A DNA stretch of 64,000 bases from Siphonodentalium dalli (lineage: Eukaryota > Mollusca > Scaphopoda > Gadilida > Siphonodentaliidae): positions 139,021,954 through 139,085,953 of the forward strand of contig CP136064.1 of the NCBI GenBank assembly GCA_032622095.1, written 5' to 3'. Below are positions 46,691-58,760 of this stretch, piece after piece. The position numbers and the translations under genes are program-made. The notes under the pieces are model-generated. The model did not search any database. It was not told where the DNA came from and saw only the letters and a program-made list of their open reading frames with translations. Each line of letters opens with the position of its first letter. Position 1 is the stretch's first letter.

Positions 46691-49600
46691 GTTCAATCAA
46701 TTGTCTAACTAAATGGTAATCAGGTTAGAACTTTCCAATAGTTGTAAACTTTGAGATAGCAGTTAGAAAATTCAGACCGATGTGGTGCGAATGGAATTTC
46801 TCGTACTTTTGAAGCTGGTCAAACATAGACCATCTAGCCTCGTCTCTGGCATAGATGATTACACTTATTCTGAAAATGAAATGAAATAGACACAATGTAA
46901 GATATTTGAAATATTGGCATATTGGACATATGCTATCGCTCTCTGTATAGGGACGAAAGGCTGAATGAATACCTGGAAAGCATATCCAACAAATATAGCT
47001 TATTCTATTGGGCTAGGGATGCATGTGGCTACATGCGGATTGGCTATCAAGCTCGACAGGACTGGTCTTATTTACGACCAATTCTGTACGTTGAAATTAT
47101 TATGAACTGTTGAACAAATTTAATGTCAGCCCAATTCCTCACTATTTTTGAAAAATTTGAAATTCCTATATATCTACATTAATTAATATGATTGTTTGGA
47201 ATCAATACGTGGACACATCCTACTTTCAGTCAAAAAAAGTGATTTTTCTCGTTGGGTTTCACATTAAAATTGTACGCCATTTGTTTATGGCCTTGTAATA
47301 TGTTCGTTATAATAACCCTTCATAATGATGAAAATTCATAAAAAAAGCACGACTCCTATCCGAAATCAGTAATTATGAGGCATTTATAACTCGTTTTTGT
47401 TTTCCCACTGAAAATTTGATTGGAATACATAACATAGAAAATAGAATATCAAATTTGTTCACTTTATTCGTAAATAAATCGGCATACGCCAATACAAATT
47501 TGCGCACATACCACATTTTAACAAATCAAAAATGTTGTCTCTCTACCCATTAGTTTCATGTTATTGTGATGACAGGCTATACATATAGTACCACACACAA
47601 CCTACAAATGTTCGACAAAAGATGATATATAACAATTGGTATGCCACAAGTGGGCAACGCATGTAAAAACTGTCCAGGTACCTGAAGAAGGAAATACCCA
47701 TTTATTTATATCCAATCACATTATGAGGACAATCTTAAATGGCTTTCCAAAATTCCATAGTTATAATGAACTTCAATACCAATATCATATATTTCCCTAA
47801 TACCCACATTTCGAAAGGAAAACAGTCGCATAGTTGCATGTCCGTACATCCGCCTGTCTGTTAAGCTACGTTCACGCAGATGACAAAAATCGTCTGGCAA
47901 ATTGTCATGAAATTCCTCATAGATGGCGATCTATTTAAAATTTTTGGCTGACAAATTTTGGAATTACAGAATATCTGTTTATTGAAGATTGTGTTATCGC
48001 TTAAATATTAGAGATGTGAAATACACGGTTCATTCTTGACAGACATTTGAATGCTAATTTAGACAAATTTATAGTCAGTTGCATAATCTCCCCGCATGCT
48101 ACTGCTAAATGGTAAATTAAGTATACATCGTTCATATCCTAGCATACACCATGCATCCTCCATCCATACAATTTTGGTGGTATTTTCCTGATTTGTTACC
48201 CGAACTTTTAGTTACAAACATTCAATTGGATGTTATAGAATTCCATGGCTCAGAAAAGCCTCCAGCTTGTATCTCAAAACGGTCACATCTGAAAACACAA
48301 AATACTGTCTTTTTCTTGCACTGTAAATTGGGCCAATATAAAATGGCTATATATACAACCCATATACCCGTTTTAGTCCCCTCCTGGTTGTTTTTCTTTG
48401 GATTCGTGTTGCAAGTTTATACTCAAGAGTCGCAGCAAGATTAACCTATATATTCGGTCCACTGCAAAGTAGCATTGGAGTGAACGTATACATCACAGCA
48501 TTTACTATTCTGAATACATGGGTTTTCTCTCGATTTGAGCAATGTAAATATAACAGTATTTTCAAGGGACATTTATGATTGGTATCATACGACTCAAAAT
48601 CTGGTATGGAGCTTTCAGTGTTTCAAAGAGGATTATTGTTTACGTCAATTGTTTTCAAAAGTGTTTAATCGACAACAGGGACGTTTACTGATATACATAG
48701 GATGGGGGAGATATGTGGAGAGTGACTCCATTATCGTACAATGTATACGGTAAGTTATCATGTTTGTGGTTTAGGCATATTTATGAAAAAAGGAAAATAT
48801 GTACACGATTAGGTAATAAAAATACAATAATTCAAATCATCAACAATAATCGGCTGACAATCAATAGAGTTTATTTTACGATAGTTGCGCGAGGTCTCTT
48901 AGGTTGTTGTTGTCCATCGCCACTCGTCTATTTTCCTATCCTATATGAGCTATAGTAATGTTCTGACGTGAAATGTCCAACTTCAATGTCTGTTTGAAAA
49001 TATTAACTGCTTTCTTAGCACAATCATGCATAGTTTATTTTCCATCATCTTCCTGGATACCGAATAAACGAACTCTGTTCTAAATAATTAATTTCGTTAC
49101 TAAGTTGACGACGTTCACCAATCCATTCAGATTCTTTCGATTTAAGAGTCAATATCAATTTTGGTCAAAATTACAGATATGCCACATTGCATTTTTTTTA
49201 GTTCCGATAATAGGGAAAGTTGTTATCATTTCGAGATATATAGCTATTGAACTGGAAGAAACGACTGAAGTTCGAGCTTAAACACCCAGCACTGACATTA
49301 TATGATGCTATGAATGGTGGATGTCTGGAAATTATGTCTCTTCTGGTACAGTATTGTCATCTGGTATATCATTTTTCAGAATAGAGATATTGGAGTACTT
49401 TTTGATCCGAATTGAGTATTGACCGGTAATGTATAGATCGAGAAAACATTTACCCTTTGTATAGCTGGTTTTCAATGGGGGCCACAATGGAACACATTTT
49501 TCTCAGAAAAATTTAATTTCAATACAACATTAAACTTGATTAAATCAAGATAATCAAATGTCACACACTTTCTAACATAATATTGAATTGGACACTCCTT

Positions 49601-50458
49601 GTCCACCAAATATTGAACAAAACTGGAATTGAAATATATAACGTTTCATTTATAGATGAAAAAATAATATGTGTTACACGACGGACTTCAGCGCAACACG
49701 AAACACACATATTTGCTACGGGGTGGACTATATCTGATACATTTCTGTACAAAAGCCATGTCGAAATCCAGAGTTACGAAATATGCTAACAGGATGATAA
49801 AACCTGTTATTCATAAAGAAAATACAGCGACGAACTACACAATCAGGATATCTGACGTTTGGTAGACGATGTAGGAATAGGCTTTGTTACAGTAAGGACC
49901 ACAACGTTACACAACTGACACAGTCATATGCGAAATGTCATTTGTATACATATAGGTATCATAATCATGTACTGGCATCAGTGCAAATTCAATATTATGG
50001 CGATTCTCGCGAGAATTCATGTCCCAAATACTTAATGTTTTCTGACGCGTATTTCTATATCAATATATGATGTGCGTTACAGTAAAGATTACACGATTGA
50101 CAAAAAAGGCGCATAGCAAATATACAGCCTATTATATAAAACGAGGTTCAATTTGTGGAATTTCTTTTCATAATAAATGCCCCACTGTTTTTTACACATT
50201 TAGTGCACATATGGTATAACGAATATTGTTAACTGAATACCATCGTGTCTTGTGCTATAGTAAATAAATTGTCGTTACACGATAAACATTGGTTATAGTC
50301 GGGTGAACACTCTATCCCTTGCATTATCAGATGAAATAATATGAACGTACACTAACATTCGTTTGTGTTTAAATATAATACAACTATGTGGTGAAGAGGT
50401 GCCCGCGTACTATGTAAGGATAAATATGTAAGGATAAAGAATATTGTGTGTAGGTTAA
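46691..50458. other. Interior of the possible second CACAGTG element, no gene seen
   Basis: AT-rich with no ORF above 97 codons. 48333-48415 (GGCCAATATAAAATGGC..) is repeated at 55937-56010. 49138-49177 (TTAAGAGTCAATATCAATTT) is repeated inverted at ~55785-55820. GTTACAGTAA-type words recur at 49885 and 50075. None of the 60-97-codon frames shows a domain. Confidence 0.35.
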
Positions 50459-50827
50459 ACTATTGTCTCGTTTAGCTTTGTGCTCGGTTGAGATAAATTA
50501 AAACAAATGCATGTCCGTGTTTCATAAATATAAGTACATGTTCATGGTGTTAGATAAGCTATCCCGATGCACGTTGCTCGAATTCATCATTACAAGCATG
50601 AATTCCACCTTCATTATATTCACAGGTCCAGAACAAAAAACAAAAACTATTGTCTCGTTTAGCTTTGTGCTCGGTTGAGATAAATTAAAACAAATGCATG
50701 TCCGTGTTTCATAAATATAAGTACATGTTCATGGTGTTAGATAAGCTATCCCGATGCACGTTGCTCGAATTCATCATTACAAGCATGAATTCCACCTTCA
50801 TTATATTCACAGGTCCAGAACAAAAAT
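50459..50827 (+). repeat. Exact tandem duplication, 187-bp period
   Basis: ACTATTGTCTCGTTTAGC at 50459 and again at 50646; the two units appear identical over ~180 bp. Near-identity implies a very recent event or an assembly artefact. Confidence 0.93.
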
Positions 50828-50857
50828 TGACCACAATTTTTGTTCTGGGGACCTGTG
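50808..50857. repeat. Stem-loop at end of the duplication
   Basis: CACAGGTCCAGAACAAAAAT pairs with ATTTTTGTTCTGGGGACCTG (two extra G), loop only ~4-6 nt. Unit 1 of the duplication has only the left half. Confidence 0.8.
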
Positions 50858-51182
50858 ATTGTATTCACATCTACAAAAAGTATATTAGTGAGGTGAAGTA
50901 ATGATAACTTTTAAAACAGTTTACTCATCGCCGAGTCCCACGCACATTCCCCAACAGCGAAATGTGAATGAGACCCCTCGATCAGTTGTGGATCACTTCA
51001 TCATAATTATACCAAGAAATGTCATTACATTTTTTCGGCCAGCACAAGCAGTTAGAATATTTAACGCCAACACGCTTCATGCATTTAACAAGCAATTCAC
51101 GCTCAGACATTTCTTCTACAATACCAGGGTATATGGATTTCTGATTCTCAACCAGTACGTACTTTAATATTCACACCAGGAA

Positions 51183-51776
51183 TCATGCTATCTGCCTTTC
51201 TACAACCACGCCTCTACCTTTCTCAGGCTTCATCTCCTCACATATCTCCCCATCTCCAAAAACTACACCCGCATCCTGCACGCCGCATTGATTAACCACG
51301 CTACCCCCTTGCTCAACCACTGTCTTCTTACATATCTGCTCGCCCCGTATTTCCGCGACAACCTCTACATGTGAACCTTGGTGCATGCTCGACTATTAAT
51401 TCTTGCAATAATCGTGTTCAACCCAGCTTCCATCAACTATGTCCCCGTCAACAACAGTCACATCGACGCGCACACCACTCTGCTCACAACTTTCACTGCC
51501 CACGCTACCTTGCTCGACCTCCACCTCCTCACATATCTCCTCACCACCCACAACCACTTCCGCTGCAACATCAAACTCAAACGCGCTAATCTCGCTACAA
51601 ACTGGATCTGCCTCCGCAATCGTGCATATCTCCTCACCATCAACGACCACATATCGCTCGACTCACAACATGCATTAACCACGCTACCACATTCCTCAAC
51701 CTCCATCTCCTCACATATCTCCTCACATATATCCCGACTCCCCACAACCACATCTACCAGACAGGAACGTGGATAG
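51183..51776 (-). repeat. Diverged acidic-protein repeat, distal block
   Basis: Related to the block at 52795-53440. The - strand reads acidic Cys-containing segments such as ICEEICEEMEVEECGS, EEICEEVEVEQGSVGSE and EQICKKTVVEQGGS in three successive frames (51776-51660, 51650-51396, 51386-51183). Each copy fits the same IC-EE..VEQG..V pattern, but stops and frame changes separate them. It may be the decayed 3' part of a repeat-protein gene or plain minisatellite. Confidence 0.6.
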
Positions 51777-51789
51777 AGGGAGGGTCTCC

Positions 51790-52794
51790 GTTGGGGGGGG
51801 GGTGTCCACATTGGGAAATTCCAATTGCACCCCCCCCCCCTTGAATCAGAATCAGACAAAACACCCACCCCCTTGGACCTCAGTGCTCAAGCCTAGCCTA
51901 ATATGCTATATGTTCATAACCCATGGTTCTATATTCCCGGTATGAGAACATTCAAATATTTTAACCTGAAAATTTGCGTAAATCCTAACATCTAGTGGTC
52001 TAACTCCAGATAAATGCACACGGCTATGGGCAAGAGAGCAGGACACACCGGGCTGACCATGGTTGTTCGGCCCGGTGTGAGAACATTTTGAAAACTATAA
52101 AAGAAAATTGCAAACCCTAGCATCTGGACTGGCTTCAACTGAAGCTTTCCTGGTGTTGAAAATTTCAAACCTCATACCCCCCTCAGGTTGGAATTTTCTC
52201 CAACCTGATGACCATTTCAGTCCACAAGTTTAACCAAAATTATTAGTTTTGTATTGGCCATGCACGGGGGAGGGATAACGACAAACCGGGCCGACCATGG
52301 TTCGGCCGGGTGTGGGAAAATTTTGAAATCGGAACAAGAAAATCGCAAAATCCTAGCATCTAGACTAGCCTCAATCCTTCCTAGAGTTGAAAATTTCCAA
52401 CTGATGACAATTCCAAAGACTATGTTTTCCAAATGTATGACAATATTGTTTTTTAACTAGCAGTTTTTGATGGCCACGGGGGAGGGACCAGGACACAAGC
52501 TTTCCAAGTGTAGGAAATTTCCAACCTGTCAACCCCCTGAGGTTGGAAAATTTCCAACTGATGACCATTTCAGTCCAAAACTTTGACCAAAAATAGGAAA
52601 ATATGCAAATATTGGTCCAAAAACTTTTAATTCCCCAATAAATTGTTTGAAAATCAAACTACAAGAACATTTTCAACCTATTGTTGGTGTGAAATTTCCA
52701 ACTAATGTTTTGGCAGTTATGAAATTTCCAACTGTTGAAAAATTTGACAAAAGTTGGGGGGTGAGACACCCCCAACCCCCCCCCCCCCTGTCGC
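51790..52794. repeat. Insertion-like block with C-tract ends and inner repeats
   Basis: Separates the two acidic-repeat blocks. Bounded by G/C homopolymers (~51794-51805, ~51828-51840, 52776-52788). Inside, three diverged units begin GTATGAGAACATT (~51940), GTGTGAGAACATT (~52076) and GTGTGGGAAAATT (~52311), each followed by AAAATC.CAAATCCTA.CATCT. GGTTGGAAAATTTCCAAC-type palindromes recur at ~52180, ~52505-52560 and ~52700. No ORF. Confidence 0.6.
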
Positions 52795-53440
52795 CACGTC
52801 TCTGCTACCAGCACATCACTCCACTCACAACATTCAGTAACCACGCTACCACCTTGTTCAACCACTATCTCCTCACATATCTCCTCACATATCTCCCGAT
52901 CCCTCACAGCCACATCTACCAGCACACCACTCGACTAAAAACATTCATTAACCACGCTACCTCGTACCTCAACCTCCATCTTCTCACCCTCAATCCCCAC
53001 ATCTACCAGCACACCGCTCGACTCACAACATTCATTAACCACGCTATCACCTTGCTCAACCACTATCTCCTCACATGTCTCCTCGTGTATCTCCCGATCT
53101 CTCACAACCGCATCTAACAGCACACCGCTCGACTCACAACATTCATTAACCACGCTACCACCTTGTTCAACCACTATCTCCTCACATATCTCCTCACATA
53201 TCTCCCGATCCCTCACAGCCACATCTACCAGCACACCACTCGACACAATTCATTAACCATGCTACCTCGTTCCTCAACCTCCATCTTCTCACCCTCAATC
53301 CCCACATCTACCAACACACCGCTCGACTCATTAACCACGATATCACCTTACTCAACCTCTTCGCGTATCTCCTCACCCCTTGCAATCCTACTTCGATCAC
53401 ATATGCCTTCACCTCTCACATTACTTGTTCTCTTTACACA
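52795..53440 (-). repeat. 111/87-bp repeat reading as acidic Glu/Val/Cys protein
   Basis: Units begin at CCACGCTA: 52841, 52952, 53039, 53150, 53258 and 53335, with lengths 111, 87, 111, 108 and 77 bp. The first four are multiples of three. On the - strand the long unit reads a 37-residue module (DREICEEICEEIVVEQGGSV, then VNECCESSGVLVDV) and the short one a 29-residue module (EGEKMEVEVRGSV). The longest frame, 52935-53246, holds 103 residues. Beyond 53246 frameshifts and a stop appear. The + strand is also partly open. No known family is recognised; if coding, it would be a low-complexity acidic repeat protein. Frame-preserving unit lengths favour past coding, but the number of units is small. 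Confidence 0.6.
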
Positions 53441-53682
53441 CCGTTTCACATTCCTCAGAGCCACAATACGCTTTTCGAATTTCTTTGCAACTTGCACAAC
53501 TACATTCTATGACAAACCCGCCAAAATCCTATGCAATTATGTCGTGAATTTTGAATTGACTCAACTCGGATGTAAATGGCAATAGTGTATTGTTTCTGTA
53601 ACAGTTTTGTCATCGAATCTTCAAAATAAATATAATATATTCAGACTAATACCTCACACGCGTACTGTGATACATATAGTTG

Positions 53683-54960
53683 TCCTTCGTGTAACGTATT
53701 TTACGTAACAGCTGTCCTTTACATATGTCCTTTACACTGCCTATGACCTAACTTGACTCACCTTTATTGACACTGTACTGTGTAAACATATATATTGTTG
53801 ATCAGTTATGTCTTTGCTACATCGTGACACAATTCATTACTATATGGGACAATATGCTGTAACACTTTACAAGAACATGTCATTCCAATAACACTGGCTG
53901 TATTTTTGTAACAACCACTCAAGTTGTGTTCGATCGTGCACACAATGAACACACACGACTAATATAACTAACGAAAAGCATTATAATATATATTTGGTTC
54001 CTATTGTCGTAGTTCGGAAGCCTTCCCTGAAACAAAATATCGACATAACATAGACGAACATACTTAACCTAACAACAATATCTTTCGTGTAACAATAAAG
54101 CCAAAACCTCAACGCTAGAAAACGTAATATTTTTAAAATCAGAGAACTATTGTTAGGTGAATGATACATAAAGTATTGCTCAATCATTGGCACATCATGT
54201 GATACATTTCCCGGCACACTGGAAACTTTAAGGCATCAGAAAACTCAGGCAGATCGTACACATGGCATTGGATGTATTTAATGTAACGGACACATGCTTT
54301 CAGAAAAGCGTACATGATATCGTGAAGGAATTGGCACGCGTGATTATTGTAACTTAGCGAACTCATTATAATACATTTTACCCCATGGCCATATTGTTTA
54401 AAAGACGTCCCCATAACGCATAATCAACCCACAACGTATCAATATCCTTACTATAACATACATATATCCCTCGTGTAACACTAATTTCCCAAATTTAACA
54501 CTAGAAAGGTTACTATTATCCAAACCAGAAAAATAGTTCGAGTTGAAAGACAAACATAACCAATTAAATATTATGTATATCGTGTGATATATTTCCGCTG
54601 CAAAGAAAAGAGAAAAAATTATTAAATGCCACAGGCATGTCCTCTGGATAACAATTGTTGTATTTACTGTAACGGCCACTCGATTTGAGTTAGATCGTAC
54701 ACGGAATCATGTTGCAACCGAAGGAATAACTAATAAAAAGTAACAGTCTCGTTATAATTGATGTTTTCTCCCGGCTATCATGGTTTCATAACAATCACAT
54801 GAAATGCAAAATCGACTTACCACATAAGAACATCTTTAATGTAACATAAACATATCTTTCATGTAACAAAAATTCAAAACATCGACGCACGAAAATGATA
54901 ATATTTTCCAAATCAAACACATTTTGTAATCTGAAAGAAGAACAAGACCCCAGTTACACC
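53683..54960 (+). repeat. ~387-bp diverged tandem repeat, 3-4 units
   Basis: TC.TTC.TGTAAC landmarks at 53683, 54081, 54467 and 54855 (spacing 398, 386, 388). A second landmark, GTATTT..TGTAAC..CCAC, at ~53900, ~54277 and ~54661 keeps the same spacing. Units are strongly diverged between landmarks. GTAAC words are over-represented. Confidence 0.8.
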
Positions 54961-55699
54961 CTCTAGATATTTCAGCTTGGTGTTGCGTGTGTTCTCTGTA
55001 AATTGCAGCCTCCCCCTTTCGTTACAGTATTGGTCTCTCCTGTAACGTTTTGGCCTGTTACAACAGAGAACGTTACAGTAGCGATGTACAGACCATTCTG
55101 GTCACGGCATTCAATGAGTTCTCCCTCCAGTATGGCGAAAATAGGGAAGTATAAAATACACCACAGTGGCTTCGGAAACATGTATTTGAAATATAATTAT
55201 AAATATGTTATAGCGAACAAACATGCGTTATTTAAAAGACGACTTTGAAAAGTACGAGAGGGGGTCAACCTACCTATTATATAATTGTGTTATCGCAAGT
55301 TGTCTTTTTATTCAGACGACATGCGTTTCCGATATTATGACGTAAACAGCGTCACGGAGCACAAAATACGGAGATTATAAATATCAGGGATACGTCATTA
55401 TGTCAAGTAAATAGCACTTCGTTACATGAGAGACAATATGCTGAGGTACAAAGTTTGTGAGCAATTTTCACTTAGTTAAGTTAAATCTTGGGTGGTGTAT
55501 ATGTGACAGTAGTTCATATCAAGAACTAAACTAATGATATGCCAGAGGATTGTCTCGGTGGCATGTAGTTAATATATCGAAATTTCGATTTTAGCCTGTA
55601 AAATTTTCCTGGGGACAGGCCATTTTGGTCAACTCTGGCCATGAATGAGCCCATTACATACATATATACCCGAACATCACGCTTATTTGTGTGTGCATG
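54961..55699. other. Unassigned region
   Basis: GTTACAG and GTAACG words continue to ~55080. Overlapping frames of 69 and 81 codons on opposite strands (54972-55248) show no recognisable domain. Confidence 0.25.
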
Positions 55700-55936
55700 T
55701 TATGACAGTGATGGAGATGCACACTGGGAACAATAGTTGGGATCCGCACGTTGCATTATGCACTCATCATCCACCGAGGACATAAATTTTGACCAAAATT
55801 GATATTGACTCTTAAAGTCTTTTGACATTTTGTGTTTTTCTTCTTCTTCCAATTGGACGATTCTGTCCTCTAATTTCGACATTTTATCATTGAATGCCAC
55901 AATTATTTCAGTCTTAAATTGACTTAAATGGGCCAA
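55700..55936 (-). CDS. Small ORF with predicted coiled coil
   Basis: 78 codons, starting at a TTG in the frame used here; the first ATG lies further in (KMSKL). Residues ~14-38 (FNDKMSKLEDRIVQLEEEEK) have hydrophobic residues at heptad spacing and high charge, as in coiled coils of LINE ORF1 or Gag-like proteins. The rest is unassigned. Part of it (TTTAAGAGTCAATATCAATT) recurs inverted at 49138-49177, so it belongs to repeated DNA. Real coding status is doubtful. Confidence 0.25.
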   Translation of the reverse strand: MAHLSQFKTEIIVAFNDKMSKLEDRIVQLEEEEKHKMSKDFKSQYQFWSKFMSSVDDECIMQRADPNYCSQCASPSLS

Positions 55937-56010
55937 TATAAATGGCTATACTTGTAAATACAACCCATATACCCGTTTTAGTCCACTCCTGATTGTTTTT
56001 CTTTGGATAA
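55937..56010 (+). repeat. Copy of 48333-48415
   Basis: GGCCAATATAAATGGCTATA, then ACAACCCATATACCCGTTTT and TTTTTCTTTGGAT, same orientation as the earlier copy with small indels. Confidence 0.8.
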
Positions 56011-56314
56011 ACTTTTTCTTATGCCTTAATCGTCAAAGTACGTTTCAATGACACAGTAATCAGTCTATTATGATAAAGAAATATCTAGAACTGACCATGA
56101 TCAGACTTCAGGATTGGATACCAGTTTCAGTGTCGCGTGTATAGGACACCGCTTAAAGATCATGTTGTGGCCGGGGAAATACAAAGATCCGTCATCGTCA
56201 CGCAAAAATATAATGAAGAGCATATATAATCTGCGAATAAATTGTGGAGGGCACTCTTCAGTTGAATGACGACTAAGCGGACAGATATTTAGCGACTAAT
56301 GATTGAATTTTTTG

Positions 56315-56750
56315 GGACTAACCGGACAGTAATTTCGAAGCGGGTACCAGCATATAAATTGGAAATTTGGAATACTGAGACATTCCATGACAATACTCAA
56401 TATATGAATTTGTGGAAGGAGGACAGTCAGGAGGATCAGTATAATGGTTGTAGCGAAAAGTTTCCGAGATTATTGTGACAATTTATATTTTCTTGGATAT
56501 TTTGCGGAAGAAATCGTCGCGCGACGATGATTAAATTGCATTTTTCCGCGGTAGAGCACTGACAACTCATTCTAACTGATCATCGGGGGTAGAATATTAG
56601 AGACGATATATTCATTCACCTTAAACTGTTTAGAAGTGGTGTTTAAGTGTGTTTATTAGCAGCAAAAACGGTGTCAGAAAGTGTCTGCAAACTTTGACAA
56701 CACACATTCCTCGCCTCTGCGACTTCCGGTTTTCGTTTGTGTCCACTGTG
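56315..56750. mobile_element. Second copy of CACAGTG family, right end
   Basis: Matches the right TIR (17269-17717) over its whole length with moderate divergence: GGACTAACCGGACAGTA, GGAAGAAATCGTC.CGCGACG, TCATTCACCTTAAACTG, GACTTCCGGTTTT. It ends at CACTGTG (56744-56750). A 7-bp deletion next to the heptamer brings the nonamer-like ACGAAAACC to 7 bp from it. With the left end at 45891 it could delimit one ~10.8-kb element, but the two ends might be unrelated fragments. Confidence 0.8.
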
Positions 56751-57030
56751 TCCATGCATCTACAAGTTCGAGTCTGTCGACAAGTGCTTCCACTACTTTT
56801 AATGCTTTTGGGTTATTTATATGTTTATAATTATAAGTATCCATGTTTTGGCCGCGAGCTAAATTTCATAACTAAATGGACCAAGGGCCATTCTATACAT
56901 ATTGTGTATATTTTGTTACACACAATTATGTAAGAACACAGAGCATGCGCATTGCGGTACTTTTAGATTCATATCCTCTGTTGCATGACGGCCATATTGT
57001 TTGAGAATTTTTTTTTCGGAATGCAATCTA

Positions 57031-57355
57031 CAGAGATCGTAGACAAGGATTGTAAGTTCAGAATTCCGATTTGTGGGTATAGTATTAATAATATATGAGA
57101 ATTTATTTGTTAAAACTTTCATGGCGATTACTGCCCTTAGACTCTTGTTATGATTGTTGTAATAATACTAATATTATGCAATCACGCCACGACCATGGTT
57201 TGTTCATTTAAAACAAAAACTCACACAGTATAGAACAAAATACTACATACCATTGTACGCCATGAAAGTTTTAACATATAAATCTGCATATATCTTTAAT
57301 ACTATACCCACAGGTAGGACTACTGAACTTACATTTCTTGTCTACGAACTTTGTG
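57031..57355. repeat. Foldback: ~95-bp arms around 57031-57127 and 57261-57355
   Basis: GTGGGTATAGTATTAA near 57073 pairs with TTAATACTATACCCAC near 57297; TTAAAACTTTCATGGCG near 57111 pairs with CGCCATGAAAGTTTTAA near 57259. The arms are ~80 percent complementary by eye. Confidence 0.8.
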
Positions 57356-57560
57356 TGTAAGAACCTACACAAAATGATTTTATGCACACAGTTGTGTATA
57401 AATGTGTATAAATTTACCCATCTATGTGTAAAAATTGTTACACAATTTGTGTACGAATATGAAACTACACATATACTACAAAAATATGTTTAAGATCAAA
57501 ATTGAATAATGATTGTGTAGCAGGGCTACACATTTTGTGTAGAAAACCTACACATTAGTC
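57356..57560. repeat. TGTGTA/TACACA-rich stretch
   Basis: GTGTAAGAACCTACACA, GTGTATAAATGTGTATAAAT, TGTTACACAATTTGTGTA, TGTGTAGCAGGGCTACACA and TTTGTGTAGAAAACCTACACA, a chain of short inverted repeats. Confidence 0.7.
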
Positions 57561-57591
57561 ATATGAGTGTATTAACCGGAAGTCCTATTTT

Positions 57592-58262
57592 GATCATAAT
57601 GACACAAAAGGGGCGTTCTATTTTAACTGAGCGACACCTATAATGGACAGGTCATAAACCATTTTATCGGAAAAAATTACCACACGCAGTTGAGACTGCC
57701 CGGAACTGGGTCGTCACGATCCATTAATAACGTTTTCAGCATATTTCGGCTATTTCGATCATAATGATACAAAATTGGCGTCTTATTTCAACTGAGTGAC
57801 ATCTATAGTGGACAGGTCATAAACCAGTACACCGAAAAAGGATCACACGCAGTTGAGATTCCTGAGAGCTGGGTCATCACAGGCAACTAATCGAGTTAAA
57901 CACGCGTATTGATCATATTTCGGCTATTTGGACTATAACGACACAAAGGCGACGTTCTGTTTCAACAAAATGACACTTAGAGTGGACAGGACATAAACCA
58001 TTACACCGGTAAAGGAACACACGCAGTTGAGATTCCAAGAAATTGGGTCACCACGGTCAACTAATCTCGTCAACCATGCGTTTTTAGCATATTTCGGATA
58101 TTTGGACCATAACGACACAAAGGCGGCGTTCTGTTTCAACAAAATGACACCTAGAGTGGACAGGACATAAACCATTACACCGCAAAAGTAACACACGCAG
58201 TTCAGATTCCTAGAAATTGGGTTACCACGGTCAACTAATCTCGTCAACCATGCGTTAATCGA
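57592..58262 (+). repeat. Four tandem units of ~165-174 bp
   Basis: GA.CATAA.GACAC starts at 57592, 57757, 57931 and 58105. Shared landmarks: AGTGGACAGG.CATAAACCA, CACACGCAGTTGAGATT, TGGGTC.CCACGG.CAACTAAT. Units 3 and 4 are the most alike. Confidence 0.92.
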
Positions 58263-58616
58263 GAAATGTTATTTCATCTCAGCAGGCTGAAAATTATGTA
58301 AAAAATTCAAATTCATTTGACTACCCCACCCCGAACTAATTATATCTATTGCATACTACGGTAAAGGTACAACTACATATGAGTGGTTATTAAAAGTTTG
58401 CACACCCCCCCCCCCCCAATTACTAGTATTTAAACTATTACATATATCTACCAGTGCAAATAGTTAGATCCTTTTATAATAAATACATAAAACTTATGAT
58501 TAACCAACCCATAACTGTCTATCATCATATGTCGTAGTGATGACTGAGGAATCGATTATTAATAGTATTATTATAATAACGAGATGGGGAGGCTGAGTGA
58601 CAAGTTTCGGATGTTG
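58263..58616. other. Spacer with C tract
   Basis: C homopolymer at ~58406-58418; no gene recognised. Confidence 0.3.
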
Positions 58617-58760
58617 ATATCCAGACAGACATCCATGACAGGAATTTGTATGACGCCCACTGCAAGGAACATACAGTAGAAGCCTATGAACTGAAGCAGC
58701 TAGTATGTTCCTTGCAGTGGGTGTCAAATGGATTCTTGTTATGGATGTCTGTCTGGATAT
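58617..58760. repeat. Imperfect palindrome, ~58-bp arms
   Basis: ATATCCAGACAGACATCCAT at 58617 pairs with ATGGATGTCTGTCTGGATAT ending at 58760; CCCACTGCAAGGAACATAC pairs with GTATGTTCCTTGCAGTGGG. The loop is ~27 nt. Central mismatches sit around AATTTGTATGACG. Confidence 0.92.

Noticed and set aside
48151-48444. 97-codon ORF as a gene
   Set aside because: Its 3' part is a dispersed repeat (again at 55937-56010) and there is no domain.
54972-55248. Beta-rich small protein on either strand
   Set aside because: Overlapping frames on both strands, no conserved domain signature, within GTAAC-rich repeat DNA.
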